Assembly (NCBI GenBank): GCA_022792535.1
Contig: JAAWBG010000017.1
Location: 22,347-86,346 of the forward strand
From: Lachnospiraceae bacterium
GTDB taxonomy: Bacteria > Bacillota > Clostridia > Lachnospirales > Lachnospiraceae
Direction: 5' to 3'
DNA: 64,000 bases
The number at the start of each line of letters is the position of its first letter. Position 1 is the stretch's first letter. Both the position numbers and the translations under genes were made by a program. The notes beneath the pieces are model-generated. The model saw nothing but the letters and a program-made list of their open reading frames with translations, had not been told where the DNA came from and did no database searches. Of the stretch, positions 14,734-24,253 are shown one piece after another.

Positions 14734-17700
14734 TTATCCAATGATATAATGATAAATATCATCCCGCACCGGCGTGTCCAGGATCCATTCGATTTTCACT
14801 GCTGTCTTCTGTGTATTAGCCATACAGAATTCCTCTGCCTTTCCTGACGCATTCATACGTCCCAAATAATAGAATTCTTTTGAAATCTTGTCATCTTTAT
14901 TTTTTCGAACAAATAAATGTACTTCTATGCCCCGCTCCTTTGCGTGAAGAAAATTCTGTACATCCTCTGATTCCATATTTCTGCCGGATTTGGAAACAGC
15001 AATGAGAACATTGGCGTTGACAAAATGATCTTCATATTTTGTGGTATCACTGATATCCTCTGATTTATCATAATTGATAAACACTGGAAATGTCCTGGTC
15101 TTTTTATCATATTTATAGCCTCCAATATTTAAAGGCACTTCATTATTTTCCCATCGCAGAATTCGGCAGGCGTCTTCATAAGTATACTTTTGATACAGCA
15201 CAAAATCCGTGTCCTGATACCGCTGACTAAAGTCCCTCTGGTATCTGGAAATCCCAAATGCAACCAACTCTTTCACAATATCATAGAATGCAGGATTGCG
15301 CAGCATTTTTTCAAATTTTCGTGAAATATTATAATCCTCTGCCTCCTTTTCTATAAAAACACAGTCATCATAAGTTTTCTTTCCCGTTCCAGTTGGAAAT
15401 TCATTGGTCATCACATTTACTACATTCTTACATGTGCATGCATCCATAGAAATCCCATAATGTTCCTGAAGGTTTTTCTTTAAAATGCTAAGAACCTTGG
15501 GCTGATAAGTCATCAGGCGTTTTAACATTTCTAGCTCATGAATCCGTTTGCCTGCCGCTAACTTTTTAGAAATAAATTCTATTACTTTCTCTTCCTCCTC
15601 AGACAAGGAAACTTGATAGTCTTTCTCATATTTTGCAAGAAATTTGTGATAGGACCCTAGACTGCTGTTGTCAAAAATCCTGCATACATCCATTTCTCCG
15701 TATTCATCAAAATCTTTTAATCTGGGAATCCTTCCTAATTTGTATTTCAAATTAGTATAATTTTCTCGGATCAATTTCAGATCACTGAAATTGGCTGTGT
15801 CAATGGCCGCAAAAATACGTTTCCGGCTGATCTCATCAAAATGTATGGTGGACACACCAGGAATCATACGGTCTCCTTCCATAACATACCGCCGAACATT
15901 ATCTTTGTTATAACTGCGATCGCCAGAAAGAGCAATAGGTATCAGAAAATTATTTTTATAATTTCCAATAAAGTCCAAAATTACCACAAACTCTTTTCCT
16001 TTTGATTTTCTAAGGCCTCGCCCTAACTGCTGAACAAATACAATGGCTGACTTTGTAGGCCGGAGCATAATCACCTGATTGACCTCTGGAATATCCACGC
16101 CTTCAGAAAAAATATCAACAGTAAAAATATAATCTAAATATTCTGTCTCTTTTATCTTTTCTTTTGGAACATCCATGACCAGCTGTTCCATCGCTTTTTC
16201 CCGTTTTGTTTCACTGTCTTCTCCTGTCAATACTGCTGTCTGAAATCCTCTTTCATTAAATTTTTGAGACAATTGTCTAGCCTCTTCCTTCCGGCTGCAG
16301 AAAATCAACCCTTTCACGCGTTCTCCGCTGTAACCATAATACTGTGCCTGAGTTATGATATAATCAACCCGTTCCTCACATACCAAATGATTGAAATCAC
16401 AAAAATTTTCCTCTCCTATGGTCTTTCCATCTATCTCCAAATCTGTGATTCCAAAATAGTGAAACGGACAGAGCAGCTCTTCTTCCAACGCCTGCTGCAG
16501 ACGGATCTCATAGGCAATATTATGATGGAATATCCCATACACATCAAACCGGTCCGTCTCTGGGCTGGCTGTCATTCCAAGCCAAAAATCCGGTTGAAAA
16601 TAGTCCATAATCTTCTGGTAACTTTCTGCCCCTGAATGATGTGCCTCATCTAAGCAAATCACAGAAAATGCATCCCTGGAAAATTCTTTTTGCACACTTT
16701 CTTTGCACATCATCTGCATGGTGGCAAAGATCAGATCTGCCTCCTTGATGTGTTCCATATCCCTGGAAGTATTTCCTGAAAGCAATGCATACTGACAGTC
16801 TTTTCCATCTGCTTTCTTGCTGCCAAATACTCGTTGGTAGCTGACAAGAGCCTGTTTGGCAATCCGCTCTCTATGTACCAAAAATAAGACTTTCTTCGGA
16901 TTCATTTCCCGCAGTGCAAAGGCTGACGCATAGGTCTTCCCGGTTCCCGTAGCTGAGATCAAAAGAGCCCTTTTCTCCTTTCTCCGAAGCAGCTCCTGAA
17001 TATTTTTTACAAAAGCAGTCTGCATTGCGTTTGGCTGTAACTTGTATTGATCCAGGGAAATTGGAAAGGCCGCTCTTGCAACTTTCCTCTGCTTTTTTAC
17101 TAATTGGTAGCGAATACGGTAGTCTTCTATAAAGTCGTCATAGACAAGGCTATGTGTATCTTCCCACAAAGCGTCAAATTCCTGTAAAATACCACAGATC
17201 AGCTCTCCTGACTCATACCCTACAAGTTTTGTATTCCATTCCCGATTTGTTTTCAGCGCACTGGCTGTCAGATTCGAACTTCCCACAATGATCCGATAGA
17301 TTTCCTCTTTTCTGAAAATATATCCTTTTGTATGAAATCCCTCTTTCTCCTTTTGGGTACAGAACATTTTCAACTCAACATTTTTCAGAGAATGCAGCTT
17401 TTCTAAAGCCCTGGGATCGCTGAATACCTGATAATCCGTTGTGAGAATCCTTCCTCTCACGCCTCTTTGTTCCAATTCCTTCAATGCCTGCAGTAATGGA
17501 GTGATCCCGCCCAATGTAATAAAAGCTACGCTAATAGAAAATTCCTGGCACTCTTTTAATTCCTGTTCTATGGCAGACAACACATTTCTTCCACGTTCTG
17601 AATCATTGGAAACAAATTCTGACCGGTAAGCCAGATTAGAGTTTGCACTTTGATCCATAAATGCTGTTTTCCATCCCTTTTGCAATTCCCCGGATATCAT
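14734..17700 (-). CDS. PLD-like nuclease / SF2 DEAH helicase / DUF3427 protein
   Basis: 988-aa multidomain enzyme. Residues 20-190 form a phospholipase-D-like domain with H123-T-K125 and GSSNLTASAL (140-149). Residues 220-600 are a superfamily 2 helicase: Walker A ATGTGKT (250-256), DEAH (351-354), MTASPE, and motif VI QQLGRGLRKSKGKE. The C-terminal third (about 650-988) matches the DUF3427 type, with an end domain (about 830-970) suggestive of a restriction-endonuclease-like fold. Such proteins resemble restriction or DNA-repair helicases and often occur in accessory genes. GGGAGGAG lies before the ATG. No methylase or specificity subunit is adjacent. Confidence 0.85.
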   Translation of the reverse strand: MISGELQKGWKTAFMDQSANSNLAYRSEFVSNDSERGRNVLSAIEQELKECQEFSISVAFITLGGITPLLQALKELEQRGVRGRILTTDYQVFSDPRALEKLHSLKNVELKMFCTQKEKEGFHTKGYIFRKEEIYRIIVGSSNLTASALKTNREWNTKLVGYESGELICGILQEFDALWEDTHSLVYDDFIEDYRIRYQLVKKQRKVARAAFPISLDQYKLQPNAMQTAFVKNIQELLRRKEKRALLISATGTGKTYASAFALREMNPKKVLFLVHRERIAKQALVSYQRVFGSKKADGKDCQYALLSGNTSRDMEHIKEADLIFATMQMMCKESVQKEFSRDAFSVICLDEAHHSGAESYQKIMDYFQPDFWLGMTASPETDRFDVYGIFHHNIAYEIRLQQALEEELLCPFHYFGITDLEIDGKTIGEENFCDFNHLVCEERVDYIITQAQYYGYSGERVKGLIFCSRKEEARQLSQKFNERGFQTAVLTGEDSETKREKAMEQLVMDVPKEKIKETEYLDYIFTVDIFSEGVDIPEVNQVIMLRPTKSAIVFVQQLGRGLRKSKGKEFVVILDFIGNYKNNFLIPIALSGDRSYNKDNVRRYVMEGDRMIPGVSTIHFDEISRKRIFAAIDTANFSDLKLIRENYTNLKYKLGRIPRLKDFDEYGEMDVCRIFDNSSLGSYHKFLAKYEKDYQVSLSEEEEKVIEFISKKLAAGKRIHELEMLKRLMTYQPKVLSILKKNLQEHYGISMDACTCKNVVNVMTNEFPTGTGKKTYDDCVFIEKEAEDYNISRKFEKMLRNPAFYDIVKELVAFGISRYQRDFSQRYQDTDFVLYQKYTYEDACRILRWENNEVPLNIGGYKYDKKTRTFPVFINYDKSEDISDTTKYEDHFVNANVLIAVSKSGRNMESEDVQNFLHAKERGIEVHLFVRKNKDDKISKEFYYLGRMNASGKAEEFCMANTQKTAVKIEWILDTPVRDDIYHYIIG

Positions 17701-17768
17701 TCTGTCTCCTCCCTAATATGTATCTATATATTGCCATACTATTTTCATTTTACACAAAAATCCTAAGA

Positions 17769-17797
17769 AGAGCAGCCCCAATCCCTGAAGCTGCTCT
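17769..17797 (-). terminator. Hairpin terminator after merR-tipA-like gene
   Basis: AGAGCAGC (17769-17776) pairs with GCTGCTCT (17790-17797). It lies just past the stop at 17803 on the minus strand. The downstream tract is only weakly T-rich, so efficiency is uncertain. Confidence 0.5.
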
Positions 17798-17802
17798 CTC
17801 CC

Positions 17803-18654
17803 TTACTTCCCACTGCAAAAAGCCGCTATGGCCCTTCCCACAAATTCCGTCACTCCCTCTCCATAGACAGAATCCTGGAACTTTTGAATCTCCTGATTGT
17901 TCTGATAAGTTTCTGCCAGATCCAGCAAAAAGGCTGTACTGTCTTCTAGCTGATACAACTGCCTTGACACAAAATCATACTCACCGATCAGTTCTTTCAC
18001 TTCCAAGGAGTTTACATCTTGTTCCTTTTTTGTGGCAAGTTTTTCTAAAATCCTTCCCATCCGTTTCTGATATGCCGGAAGTAATTCTGAATTTCCAGGA
18101 TTTTTGGATGCTTCCATGGCTTTTTCTTTGCTTCCGTACCATTCTACGATCTTTTGATAATTCCTCTGAGCCTCCTCACTGGAAGCATTTATAAGAAAGT
18201 TTTTCTTCCACGCTTCCATACTTCCATATTGCTCAATAAAAACTGCCTTCTGCTCCTGGCTCATATTTTCTTCCATAGAATGATAGATCTCCTCTATCTC
18301 TGCTCTGTTGAATACCTCAAAATCCATTTCCCTGTCTCCTTTCAGAATACGGTCAATGCTGGCAATCAATCGCTCCATCCGTTCTTTTTTTACAACCAGC
18401 ATTTTCCGCTGCATCTGCAAAATCTGCTTCTTCTCAAGAACCGGGTCCTCCATGATCGCTTTTATTTCTTTTAGAGGAATATCAAATTCACGAAAAAATA
18501 AAATCTGCTGTAATGTCTCTAATGCTTTATCGTCATAAAGCCGATATCCAGCTTCGCTTTTCTCCGTAGGCTTCAACAGATCAATCTCATCATAATAATG
18601 AAGGGTGCGCACGCTGATTCCTGTCAAGTCTGATATTTCTTTTACTGTTCTCAT
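17803..18654 (-). CDS. MerR-family regulator with TipAS-like antibiotic-binding domain
   Basis: 283-aa activator. Residues 1-70 are the winged helix of MerR proteins (TVKEISDLTGISVRTLHYYDEIDLLKPTEKSEAGYRLY), a coiled-coil dimerisation helix follows (about 75-115), and the C-terminus (about 130-280) resembles the TipAS drug-binding domain, with repeats of the type GSMEAWKKNFL and YGSKEKAM. TipA-like proteins bind thiopeptides and other amphipathic antibiotics. Its own promoter has a MerR-type 19-bp spacer, so it is probably autoactivated. The next genes are unrelated, so the regulon may be only itself or lie elsewhere. Confidence 0.9.
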   Translation of the reverse strand: MRTVKEISDLTGISVRTLHYYDEIDLLKPTEKSEAGYRLYDDKALETLQQILFFREFDIPLKEIKAIMEDPVLEKKQILQMQRKMLVVKKERMERLIASIDRILKGDREMDFEVFNRAEIEEIYHSMEENMSQEQKAVFIEQYGSMEAWKKNFLINASSEEAQRNYQKIVEWYGSKEKAMEASKNPGNSELLPAYQKRMGRILEKLATKKEQDVNSLEVKELIGEYDFVSRQLYQLEDSTAFLLDLAETYQNNQEIQKFQDSVYGEGVTEFVGRAIAAFCSGK

Positions 18655-18684
18655 AGATTCTTACCTCCTGTTCCTGATAAGAAC

Positions 18685-18715
18685 ATCATAATCTATGACG
18701 CTCCGTCAGAGTCAA
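18685..18715 (-). promoter_or_regulatory. MerR-type autoregulated promoter with 19-bp spacer
   Basis: Minus-strand TTGACT (18710-18715) and TATGAT (18685-18690) are 19 bp apart, the over-long spacing diagnostic of promoters activated by MerR proteins. The spacer carries a perfect dyad TGACG-GAG-CGTCA. It directly precedes the MerR-TipAS gene. Confidence 0.8.
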
Positions 18716-18734
18716 GAAGGAATTTTCTTCTCTA

Positions 18735-20093
18735 TTATCCAAACCATCCTTGCAGAATCAAAAAGATTAACAGCACCGGAAGAAGATAGGTCACATAAAT
18801 GCGGATCCACCCAGGCATTTTCAATCCTTCTCCTGTATTTGCTTCTTTGAGATAAGCTTCAAATCCCCATCCCTTCTTTGTGACGCAGAACAGGAGGTAG
18901 CAGAGGGATCCCACCGGCAGAATCACATTGCTGACAATAAAATCTTCCAGGTCTAAAACTGCAGATCCCTCTCCCATAGGCTGAAAATCAGACCAGAGAT
19001 TATAGCCGAAGACGCAAGGCAGGGATAATAAAATAATCACTGCCAGATTGATCACACAAGATTTTCCTCTGCTCCATCCAAACAGATCCATTCCGCAGGA
19101 AATAATGTTTTCAAAAACTGCTAAAATAGTAGAAAATGCTGCAAAGGTCATAAACAAAAAGAACAGTGTTCCCCAGATCCGTCCTGCCGCCATATGATTA
19201 AAAATATTAGGCAGAGTAATAAAGATCAGGCTGGGTCCCATATCAGGACGAATCCCAAAAGCAAAGCAGGTGGGAAAAATAATTAATCCAGAGACAATCG
19301 CCACAAAAGTATCTAACACTGCAATATTTACAGATTCTCCTAACAGTGTACGCTTCTTATCTATGTAGCTGCCAAAGATGGCCATAGCGCCGATTCCCAG
19401 GCTTAAGGTGAAAAATGCCTGATTCATGGCTGCTGTGATGGTCTCAAAGATTCCAACCTCCCTCATTCTATCCATATCTGGAAGCAGATAAAATTTCAGT
19501 CCCTCAATTCCGCCTTCTAACGTCATTCCCCGCACTGCCAAAATCACAATGATACACAACAGAAGAGTCATCATCACTTTTGTAATTCTCTCCACGCCAT
19601 TCTGCAGGCCCAGAGAACAGATCAAAATTCCTGCTGCAACAATCAATACCATTACACTGGTCAGCACCAGAGGATTTTCCAGCATTCCCTGGAACATCCC
19701 GGCCACCTGCTCCATATCTTTTCCCGCAAATTTTCCAGTCAACATCTGGTAAAAATAGTACAGCATCCATCCTGCCACCGTTGTATAAAACATCATCAAA
19801 ATATAATTGCCTGCCATGCCTAAGTATCCGTTCAAATGCCATTTCTGTCCTGGCTTTTCCAGCTCTGAAAAACTTCGGATCACACTTTTTCTGCTGGCGC
19901 GGCCCACTGCAAACTCCATGGTCATTACCGGCACCCCCATAGCAATCAAAAAGAACAGGTACAGCAGTACGAACATGCCTCCTCCGTACATTCCCGCAAT
20001 ATAAGGAAACCTCCACACATTCCCAATGCCGATGGCACAGCCGGCCGACAATAAAATAAATCCTAATCTAGAACCCAGCCTCTCTCTTTCCAC
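18735..20093 (-). CDS. Sodium:neurotransmitter symporter (NSS/SNF family)
   Basis: 452-aa sodium-dependent amino-acid-type transporter with about 11-12 membrane segments. The N-terminal RLGFILLSAGCAIGIGNVWRFPYIAGMYGGGMFVLLYL is the NSS sodium/substrate signature. The start is a GTG at 20093 with GGAGGAGG upstream. Bacterial members carry tryptophan, tyrosine, leucine or similar; substrate here unknown. It is downstream of a lipoprotein and a chemoreceptor in the same direction. Confidence 0.92.
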   Translation of the reverse strand: MERERLGSRLGFILLSAGCAIGIGNVWRFPYIAGMYGGGMFVLLYLFFLIAMGVPVMTMEFAVGRASRKSVIRSFSELEKPGQKWHLNGYLGMAGNYILMMFYTTVAGWMLYYFYQMLTGKFAGKDMEQVAGMFQGMLENPLVLTSVMVLIVAAGILICSLGLQNGVERITKVMMTLLLCIIVILAVRGMTLEGGIEGLKFYLLPDMDRMREVGIFETITAAMNQAFFTLSLGIGAMAIFGSYIDKKRTLLGESVNIAVLDTFVAIVSGLIIFPTCFAFGIRPDMGPSLIFITLPNIFNHMAAGRIWGTLFFLFMTFAAFSTILAVFENIISCGMDLFGWSRGKSCVINLAVIILLSLPCVFGYNLWSDFQPMGEGSAVLDLEDFIVSNVILPVGSLCYLLFCVTKKGWGFEAYLKEANTGEGLKMPGWIRIYVTYLLPVLLIFLILQGWFG

Positions 20094-20178
20094 TTTACAA
20101 TTCCTCCTCCATTCCCTCTATAAAGCCATTTCGCCTGTCACAAAAGAAAATAACCTCAATCATTTTCTCCAGCTCTTC

Positions 20179-20643
20179 TTACTCCTCTGACTTTTCTACC
20201 GGCACTACAGCAATCTCTGTATTTCCTGTTTCCGCACATTCTAAAACTGCCGCTGCCAGCCTGCGGAAATTTCCTCCAGAAGAGGAGGCTCCGGCAATCA
20301 TATCAATCTGATCTGCACTTTGCTTTTTCAAAAGATCTGCCGCATAATTCCTAGTATATCGATTTGGATAAGTACCTGTAACAGGATTCATATTTCTCAT
20401 GTAGGCAATATCCCAGGACTTGATAAAACCACTGGAATTCTTGGCATTGTATTCCACATTGACAATCTTGTGATCCATCACACAGATTGTCACAAATTCT
20501 TTCCAGCCATGACTATACTCTTCCATAATGGCTGTATAATACCCATCTTTCCACTGTCCTTTCTTTTCTTCGCCTCCACAGCCCAGCGCAAAGGTCATAA
20601 TGAAAATACAAAAGATGATCCCATATATCTTTTTCTTTCTCAT
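20179..20643 (-). CDS. FMN-binding-domain-like lipoprotein
   Basis: 154-aa exported lipoprotein: MRKKK start, hydrophobic segment, lipobox ALGC with Cys22, then one domain. DGYYTAIMEEYSHGWKEFVTICVMDHKIVNVEYNAKNSSGF and DMIAGASSSGGNFRRLAAAVLE resemble the FMN_bind fold and membrane-immunogen lipoproteins (COG4939-like), but the usual SGAT flavin-attachment threonine reads GASSS, so covalent FMN is doubtful. It starts one base after the chemoreceptor stop (20645), suggesting the two work together, perhaps as ligand binder and receptor. Confidence 0.65.
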   Translation of the reverse strand: MRKKKIYGIIFCIFIMTFALGCGGEEKKGQWKDGYYTAIMEEYSHGWKEFVTICVMDHKIVNVEYNAKNSSGFIKSWDIAYMRNMNPVTGTYPNRYTRNYAADLLKKQSADQIDMIAGASSSGGNFRRLAAAVLECAETGNTEIAVVPVEKSEE

Positions 20644-20644
20644 A

Positions 20645-22603
20645 TTATCTGTCCCTCCTTAAATGGAATTGACCCGATATATTCTGAAGATCCTCTGCCT
20701 GACTGTGCAGTTTCTGGCTGGCAGTGGTGCTCTCGTAACTTGCATTGAGATTTCTCTGAGCCGCATCATTGATCTGGGCAATTTGTTCTGCCATATTTTC
20801 CAGAGATTCTTTTTGGATCTCCACAGATTTTTCCAACTGTTGGGTGATATCTGACATTTTGCTGGATACATCACCGATATTTTCAAAAGATTCTGCCGCC
20901 TGATTCGCATAGATCACGCCGCTTTTCACTGAATTCAGAGAACGTTCTATTACCTCTGCAGCCTGCTGCGCGGACTCTGTACTCTGGGCTGCAAGCGTGC
21001 GCACTTCCGCAGCCACCACTGCAAACCCTTTTCCTGCCTCTCCTGCCCTTCCAGCTTCCACAGAAGCGTTCAGCGCCAGTATATTTGTCTGAAAGGCAAT
21101 ATCGCTTAATATTTTATTGATCTTTGTGATCTCGATGGAATTTCTATTGATATCCTCCATGGCCTGCAGCAGATTTTTCATATTTCCATCGCCGCTGTCC
21201 ATATTACTTTTAGCTCTTTCCATCAATTCTCCCGCAAGTTTTGTATTTCCGTCCACCTCTGTAATATTTTCCTCGATGGCTTTTGTTTCCTCTGTCAATA
21301 CTGTAAGGGAAGAAGATTGTTCACTGGAACCAGTATGTACCTGCATTGCGCTTTCTGACACAACTCCTGCTGTTTCTAATACCTCTCTGGAGGAGTCCTG
21401 CACAGCTATCAGCATTCTGCTTAAAGATTCGATAATGTGATTCAGAGATTCTTTCATAATGATAAAATCTCCTTTAAAATCTCCCTTCACCGACACATCA
21501 AAATCTCCTTCTGAAATGCTAGACAGAATCTCGGACAGCTCAGAAATATATCCATTAATGCTGTCAATGGTATAATTCAGCGATGTGGACAGCACCTGGG
21601 TCTCATCTTTTGTTCGAACCACCTGGGCCGGCGTTTTCAGATCGCCATTGGCCAGCAGCTCGATTCGTCTGGTAACACTCTGCAGAGATTTTTTAATCTG
21701 AGAAGAAAATCTGAGGGTAAAGATTCCTGCCAGAACCATCAAGCCGATGGTAATATAAATGCCCCACAAAATACTCTGATTTGCCGGCCCCATAAAATCA
21801 TCCTGGGGAACAATCAGCGTAAGAAACCAGTTGGTTCCGCTGATAGGAACATAACTTAGCAGTTTTGTATCCTTCCCTTTCTCTAAAATCATCACTCCTG
21901 TTTCACCAGAAACCACCTTTTCCTCCATGGCTTTTGAACCTACATAATCCGCCATGTCGGTCTGTTCTTTTACTAGTTCTGTATTTCTATGCCCCATAAT
22001 TTGGCCGTCTGCATTTACAATAAATGCCTCCCCATTGGCGCTGATATTGATACTGTTTAAAACATCGCTCAATATATCATAATTATAACTGCCTGTCAGA
22101 TAATAGAGCAATGTTCCCTCTGCATCGGTGATTGGCATTCCCACTGTAAGCTCTAACGTATCTCCGTTACAGAAAATATCATCCACCACCAGATTCTGTG
22201 TTTCCTGCATGGACTGAAATAACTTCCTCTCCTGCAGAGACTGCGGGCAGTTTTCCTGGCCCAGGTAAAGATTCCCTTCTAGGTCATACAACCCCAGCCA
22301 TGCAAACTCTATCCCGGACTGTGCCTTTTCCAGCACTCCTTGTTTCTCTTCCGCTGAGCTGTCTGCCACTGTTATGATCTCATTATCTCCTATCATAAAA
22401 ATGCGGTCCGCCAGCATATGCATATTTCCTTCCAAACTCTGAGCCGCTGTCTTACTTATGGAGGGAAGTGCATTTGTTAAAACCGTATTCGTAAGAGATT
22501 TCATGGAGCGTGTCATCAATACAATGAACACGACTGCCAGACATACCATCATAATAATGGTATTCAACAATATCTTTCCACTGATGCTTCTTTTCGCTTT
22601 CAC
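20645..22603 (-). CDS. Methyl-accepting chemotaxis protein with dCache-like sensor
   Basis: 652-aa chemoreceptor. TM1 about residues 11-31, extracellular dCache-like ligand domain about 35-275 (with KTAAQSLEGNMHMLADRIF and GSYNYDILSDVLNSINISANGEAFIVNADGQIMGH), TM2 about 278-298, HAMP to about 355, then the cytoplasmic signalling coiled coil with hairpin tip LALNASVEAGRAGEAGKGFAVVAAEVRTLA. AGGAGG lies upstream of the ATG. The gene heads a chemoreceptor-lipoprotein-NSS transporter row. Confidence 0.93.
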   Translation of the reverse strand: MKAKRSISGKILLNTIIMMVCLAVVFIVLMTRSMKSLTNTVLTNALPSISKTAAQSLEGNMHMLADRIFMIGDNEIITVADSSAEEKQGVLEKAQSGIEFAWLGLYDLEGNLYLGQENCPQSLQERKLFQSMQETQNLVVDDIFCNGDTLELTVGMPITDAEGTLLYYLTGSYNYDILSDVLNSINISANGEAFIVNADGQIMGHRNTELVKEQTDMADYVGSKAMEEKVVSGETGVMILEKGKDTKLLSYVPISGTNWFLTLIVPQDDFMGPANQSILWGIYITIGLMVLAGIFTLRFSSQIKKSLQSVTRRIELLANGDLKTPAQVVRTKDETQVLSTSLNYTIDSINGYISELSEILSSISEGDFDVSVKGDFKGDFIIMKESLNHIIESLSRMLIAVQDSSREVLETAGVVSESAMQVHTGSSEQSSSLTVLTEETKAIEENITEVDGNTKLAGELMERAKSNMDSGDGNMKNLLQAMEDINRNSIEITKINKILSDIAFQTNILALNASVEAGRAGEAGKGFAVVAAEVRTLAAQSTESAQQAAEVIERSLNSVKSGVIYANQAAESFENIGDVSSKMSDITQQLEKSVEIQKESLENMAEQIAQINDAAQRNLNASYESTTASQKLHSQAEDLQNISGQFHLRRDR

Positions 22604-22710
22604 CGTTGATTCCTCCTGTATTTTCTCTTTTCGATTACAAGGGCTATGAAATAGCCATTCTTTTGTATTTTACCATTATTCTTTTGTAAATTCAATTGTT
22701 TTAGCACCTA

Positions 22711-22760
22711 AAAACAAAGGCCCTCGAACACAGATTACTGTCGTCGACTGCCTTTGTTTT
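22711..22760 (-). terminator. Intrinsic terminator after the MATE gene
   Basis: AAAACAAAGGC (22711-22721) pairs with GCCTTTGTTTT (22750-22760), with an inner ACAG-ATTA-CTGT hairpin. On the minus strand it lies just after the MATE stop and ends in a T-run, so it separates the MATE gene from the chemoreceptor gene. It may work in both directions. Confidence 0.75.
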
Positions 22761-22787
22761 GTACTCTATTTCATTTAAATACGCCCT

Positions 22788-24164
22788 TTAGGAAACAGCT
22801 GGCTGCCCATTCTGGAATGTTCTGGGCCCATATTTTTTCACCATAATTCCAGACAGAATCAAAGCCATCAACTCTGCCCCAGGAGTTGCCAGCCAGATTC
22901 CATTTATGCCGAAAAAGGCAGGCAGCACCAGCATTGTAATCAGCATAAACACAAAAGATCGTGAAAATGCTAAAACTGCAGAGACAATTCCGTTGGAAAG
23001 GGCTGTAAAAGTCCCGCTGGCAAAAATATTAAACCCGATAAAAAGCAGGGCTATGGTGCAGATCCTGTTTCCAGTCACAGCCAAATCATACACAGGATTA
23101 TCCGGTCTTGCAAAAATGGACACCAGAGGTTTGGTAAAAGTCAATGACAGCGCTACCGTCAAAAGGGAAATCACTCCAATTACCTTCAAACTGACAAGTA
23201 TTAATTTTTTCAATTTTTCCCCATTCTGCTCTCCATGGTAAAAACTGATCATGGGAGCCACTCCGTAAGAATAACCGGTATAGAGAGAACTTGCAAACAT
23301 CAGTACGTACATAATAATTGTAACGGCAGCCACGCCATTTTCTCCTACATAACGAAGCATCGTCCAGTTAAACATCATGGTGATGATCCCTGTAACCAAG
23401 GCAGCGGCCATCTCAGAACATCCGTTTGTGGCAGCATTTTTAAGAACTTCCAGACGAACCGCCGGCTTCTTAAAATGCAAAAGGTTCTTTCTCTGGCAAA
23501 ACACCACAAAACCCACCACCGCAGTCACAGAATAGCCCAGTCCGGTAGCCATAGCCGCACCGCCGATTCCCATATGAAATACAGCAATAAACACGTAGTC
23601 GAGGACCATATTCAGGATGCCGCCCGTCACGGAACACACAAAGGAAAGAGCCGCTTTCCCGCTGGCAATCATGTAAAGAGTAAAATTATTCATCAGCAGA
23701 ATGGGTACTGTAAATAATAGATAACGTCTCAGATAAGATACACAGTAATCAGCCACGTCTACAGACAGGTTCATCCCTGCAAAAATATGATCCATCAGCA
23801 GATATCCAAGGCCGCACATCACAATCCCAACCGCCACATTCACCAAAATCAGAAACGTAAAATCTTCTCTCGCTTCTTTCTCCTTTTGTTCTCCCATTTT
23901 TTTCATAATAACCGCGCTGCCTCCAGTGGCCAGCATGGTGGAAACAGCTGTGACAAGCTGGATCACCGGCGCTGTCAAATTGATAGCTGACAGCGCATTT
24001 GTCCCAATCAGATTAGATACAAACAAACCGTCCACCATAGTATAGAAAGACATAAATACTGTCATAGCAATGGTAGGAACTGCAAACTTCAAAATATTTT
24101 TCAACGTCACTGGTTTTGCATATATATTTTTGTCTTTATTTTTACCTTTATTTTGATCTTCCAT
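22788..24164 (-). CDS. MATE-family multidrug efflux transporter
   Basis: 458-aa polytopic protein with twelve hydrophobic segments; LKFAVPTIAMTVFMSFYTMVDGLFVSNLIGTNALSAINLTAPVI is the typical MATE start, and the two halves repeat the fold. It exports drugs or metabolites with Na+ or H+. The frame is open to an ATG at 24209, but that codon lies in the -10 region, and AAGGAG precedes the ATG at 24164, so the shorter form is chosen. The divergent MerR gene and the operator dyad between them imply drug-inducible expression. Confidence 0.92.
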   Translation of the reverse strand: MEDQNKGKNKDKNIYAKPVTLKNILKFAVPTIAMTVFMSFYTMVDGLFVSNLIGTNALSAINLTAPVIQLVTAVSTMLATGGSAVIMKKMGEQKEKEAREDFTFLILVNVAVGIVMCGLGYLLMDHIFAGMNLSVDVADYCVSYLRRYLLFTVPILLMNNFTLYMIASGKAALSFVCSVTGGILNMVLDYVFIAVFHMGIGGAAMATGLGYSVTAVVGFVVFCQRKNLLHFKKPAVRLEVLKNAATNGCSEMAAALVTGIITMMFNWTMLRYVGENGVAAVTIIMYVLMFASSLYTGYSYGVAPMISFYHGEQNGEKLKKLILVSLKVIGVISLLTVALSLTFTKPLVSIFARPDNPVYDLAVTGNRICTIALLFIGFNIFASGTFTALSNGIVSAVLAFSRSFVFMLITMLVLPAFFGINGIWLATPGAELMALILSGIMVKKYGPRTFQNGQPAVS

Positions 24165-24207
24165 AGATTTTTCTCCTTGCTTTTTTTCTACATCGATGTT
24201 ACGATAC

Positions 24208-24238
24208 ATTGTAATCCGTACAGTAACTGTACAGTCAA
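24208..24238 (-). promoter_or_regulatory. MATE promoter with MerR operator (perfect 7-1-7 dyad)
   Basis: Minus-strand TTGACT (24233-24238) and TACAAT (24208-24213) are separated by 19 bp, and the spacer is the perfect palindrome GTACAGT-A-ACTGTAC (24218-24232). This is the signature of a promoter untwisted by a MerR activator, here surely the divergent gene at 24254. Confidence 0.85.
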
Positions 24239-24253
24239 GAGGAAAATGATAAA

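Noticed and set aside
14734..17700. Type III restriction system
   Set aside because: Only one helicase-nuclease chain is present; no modification subunit lies nearby and the C-terminus is DUF3427-like.
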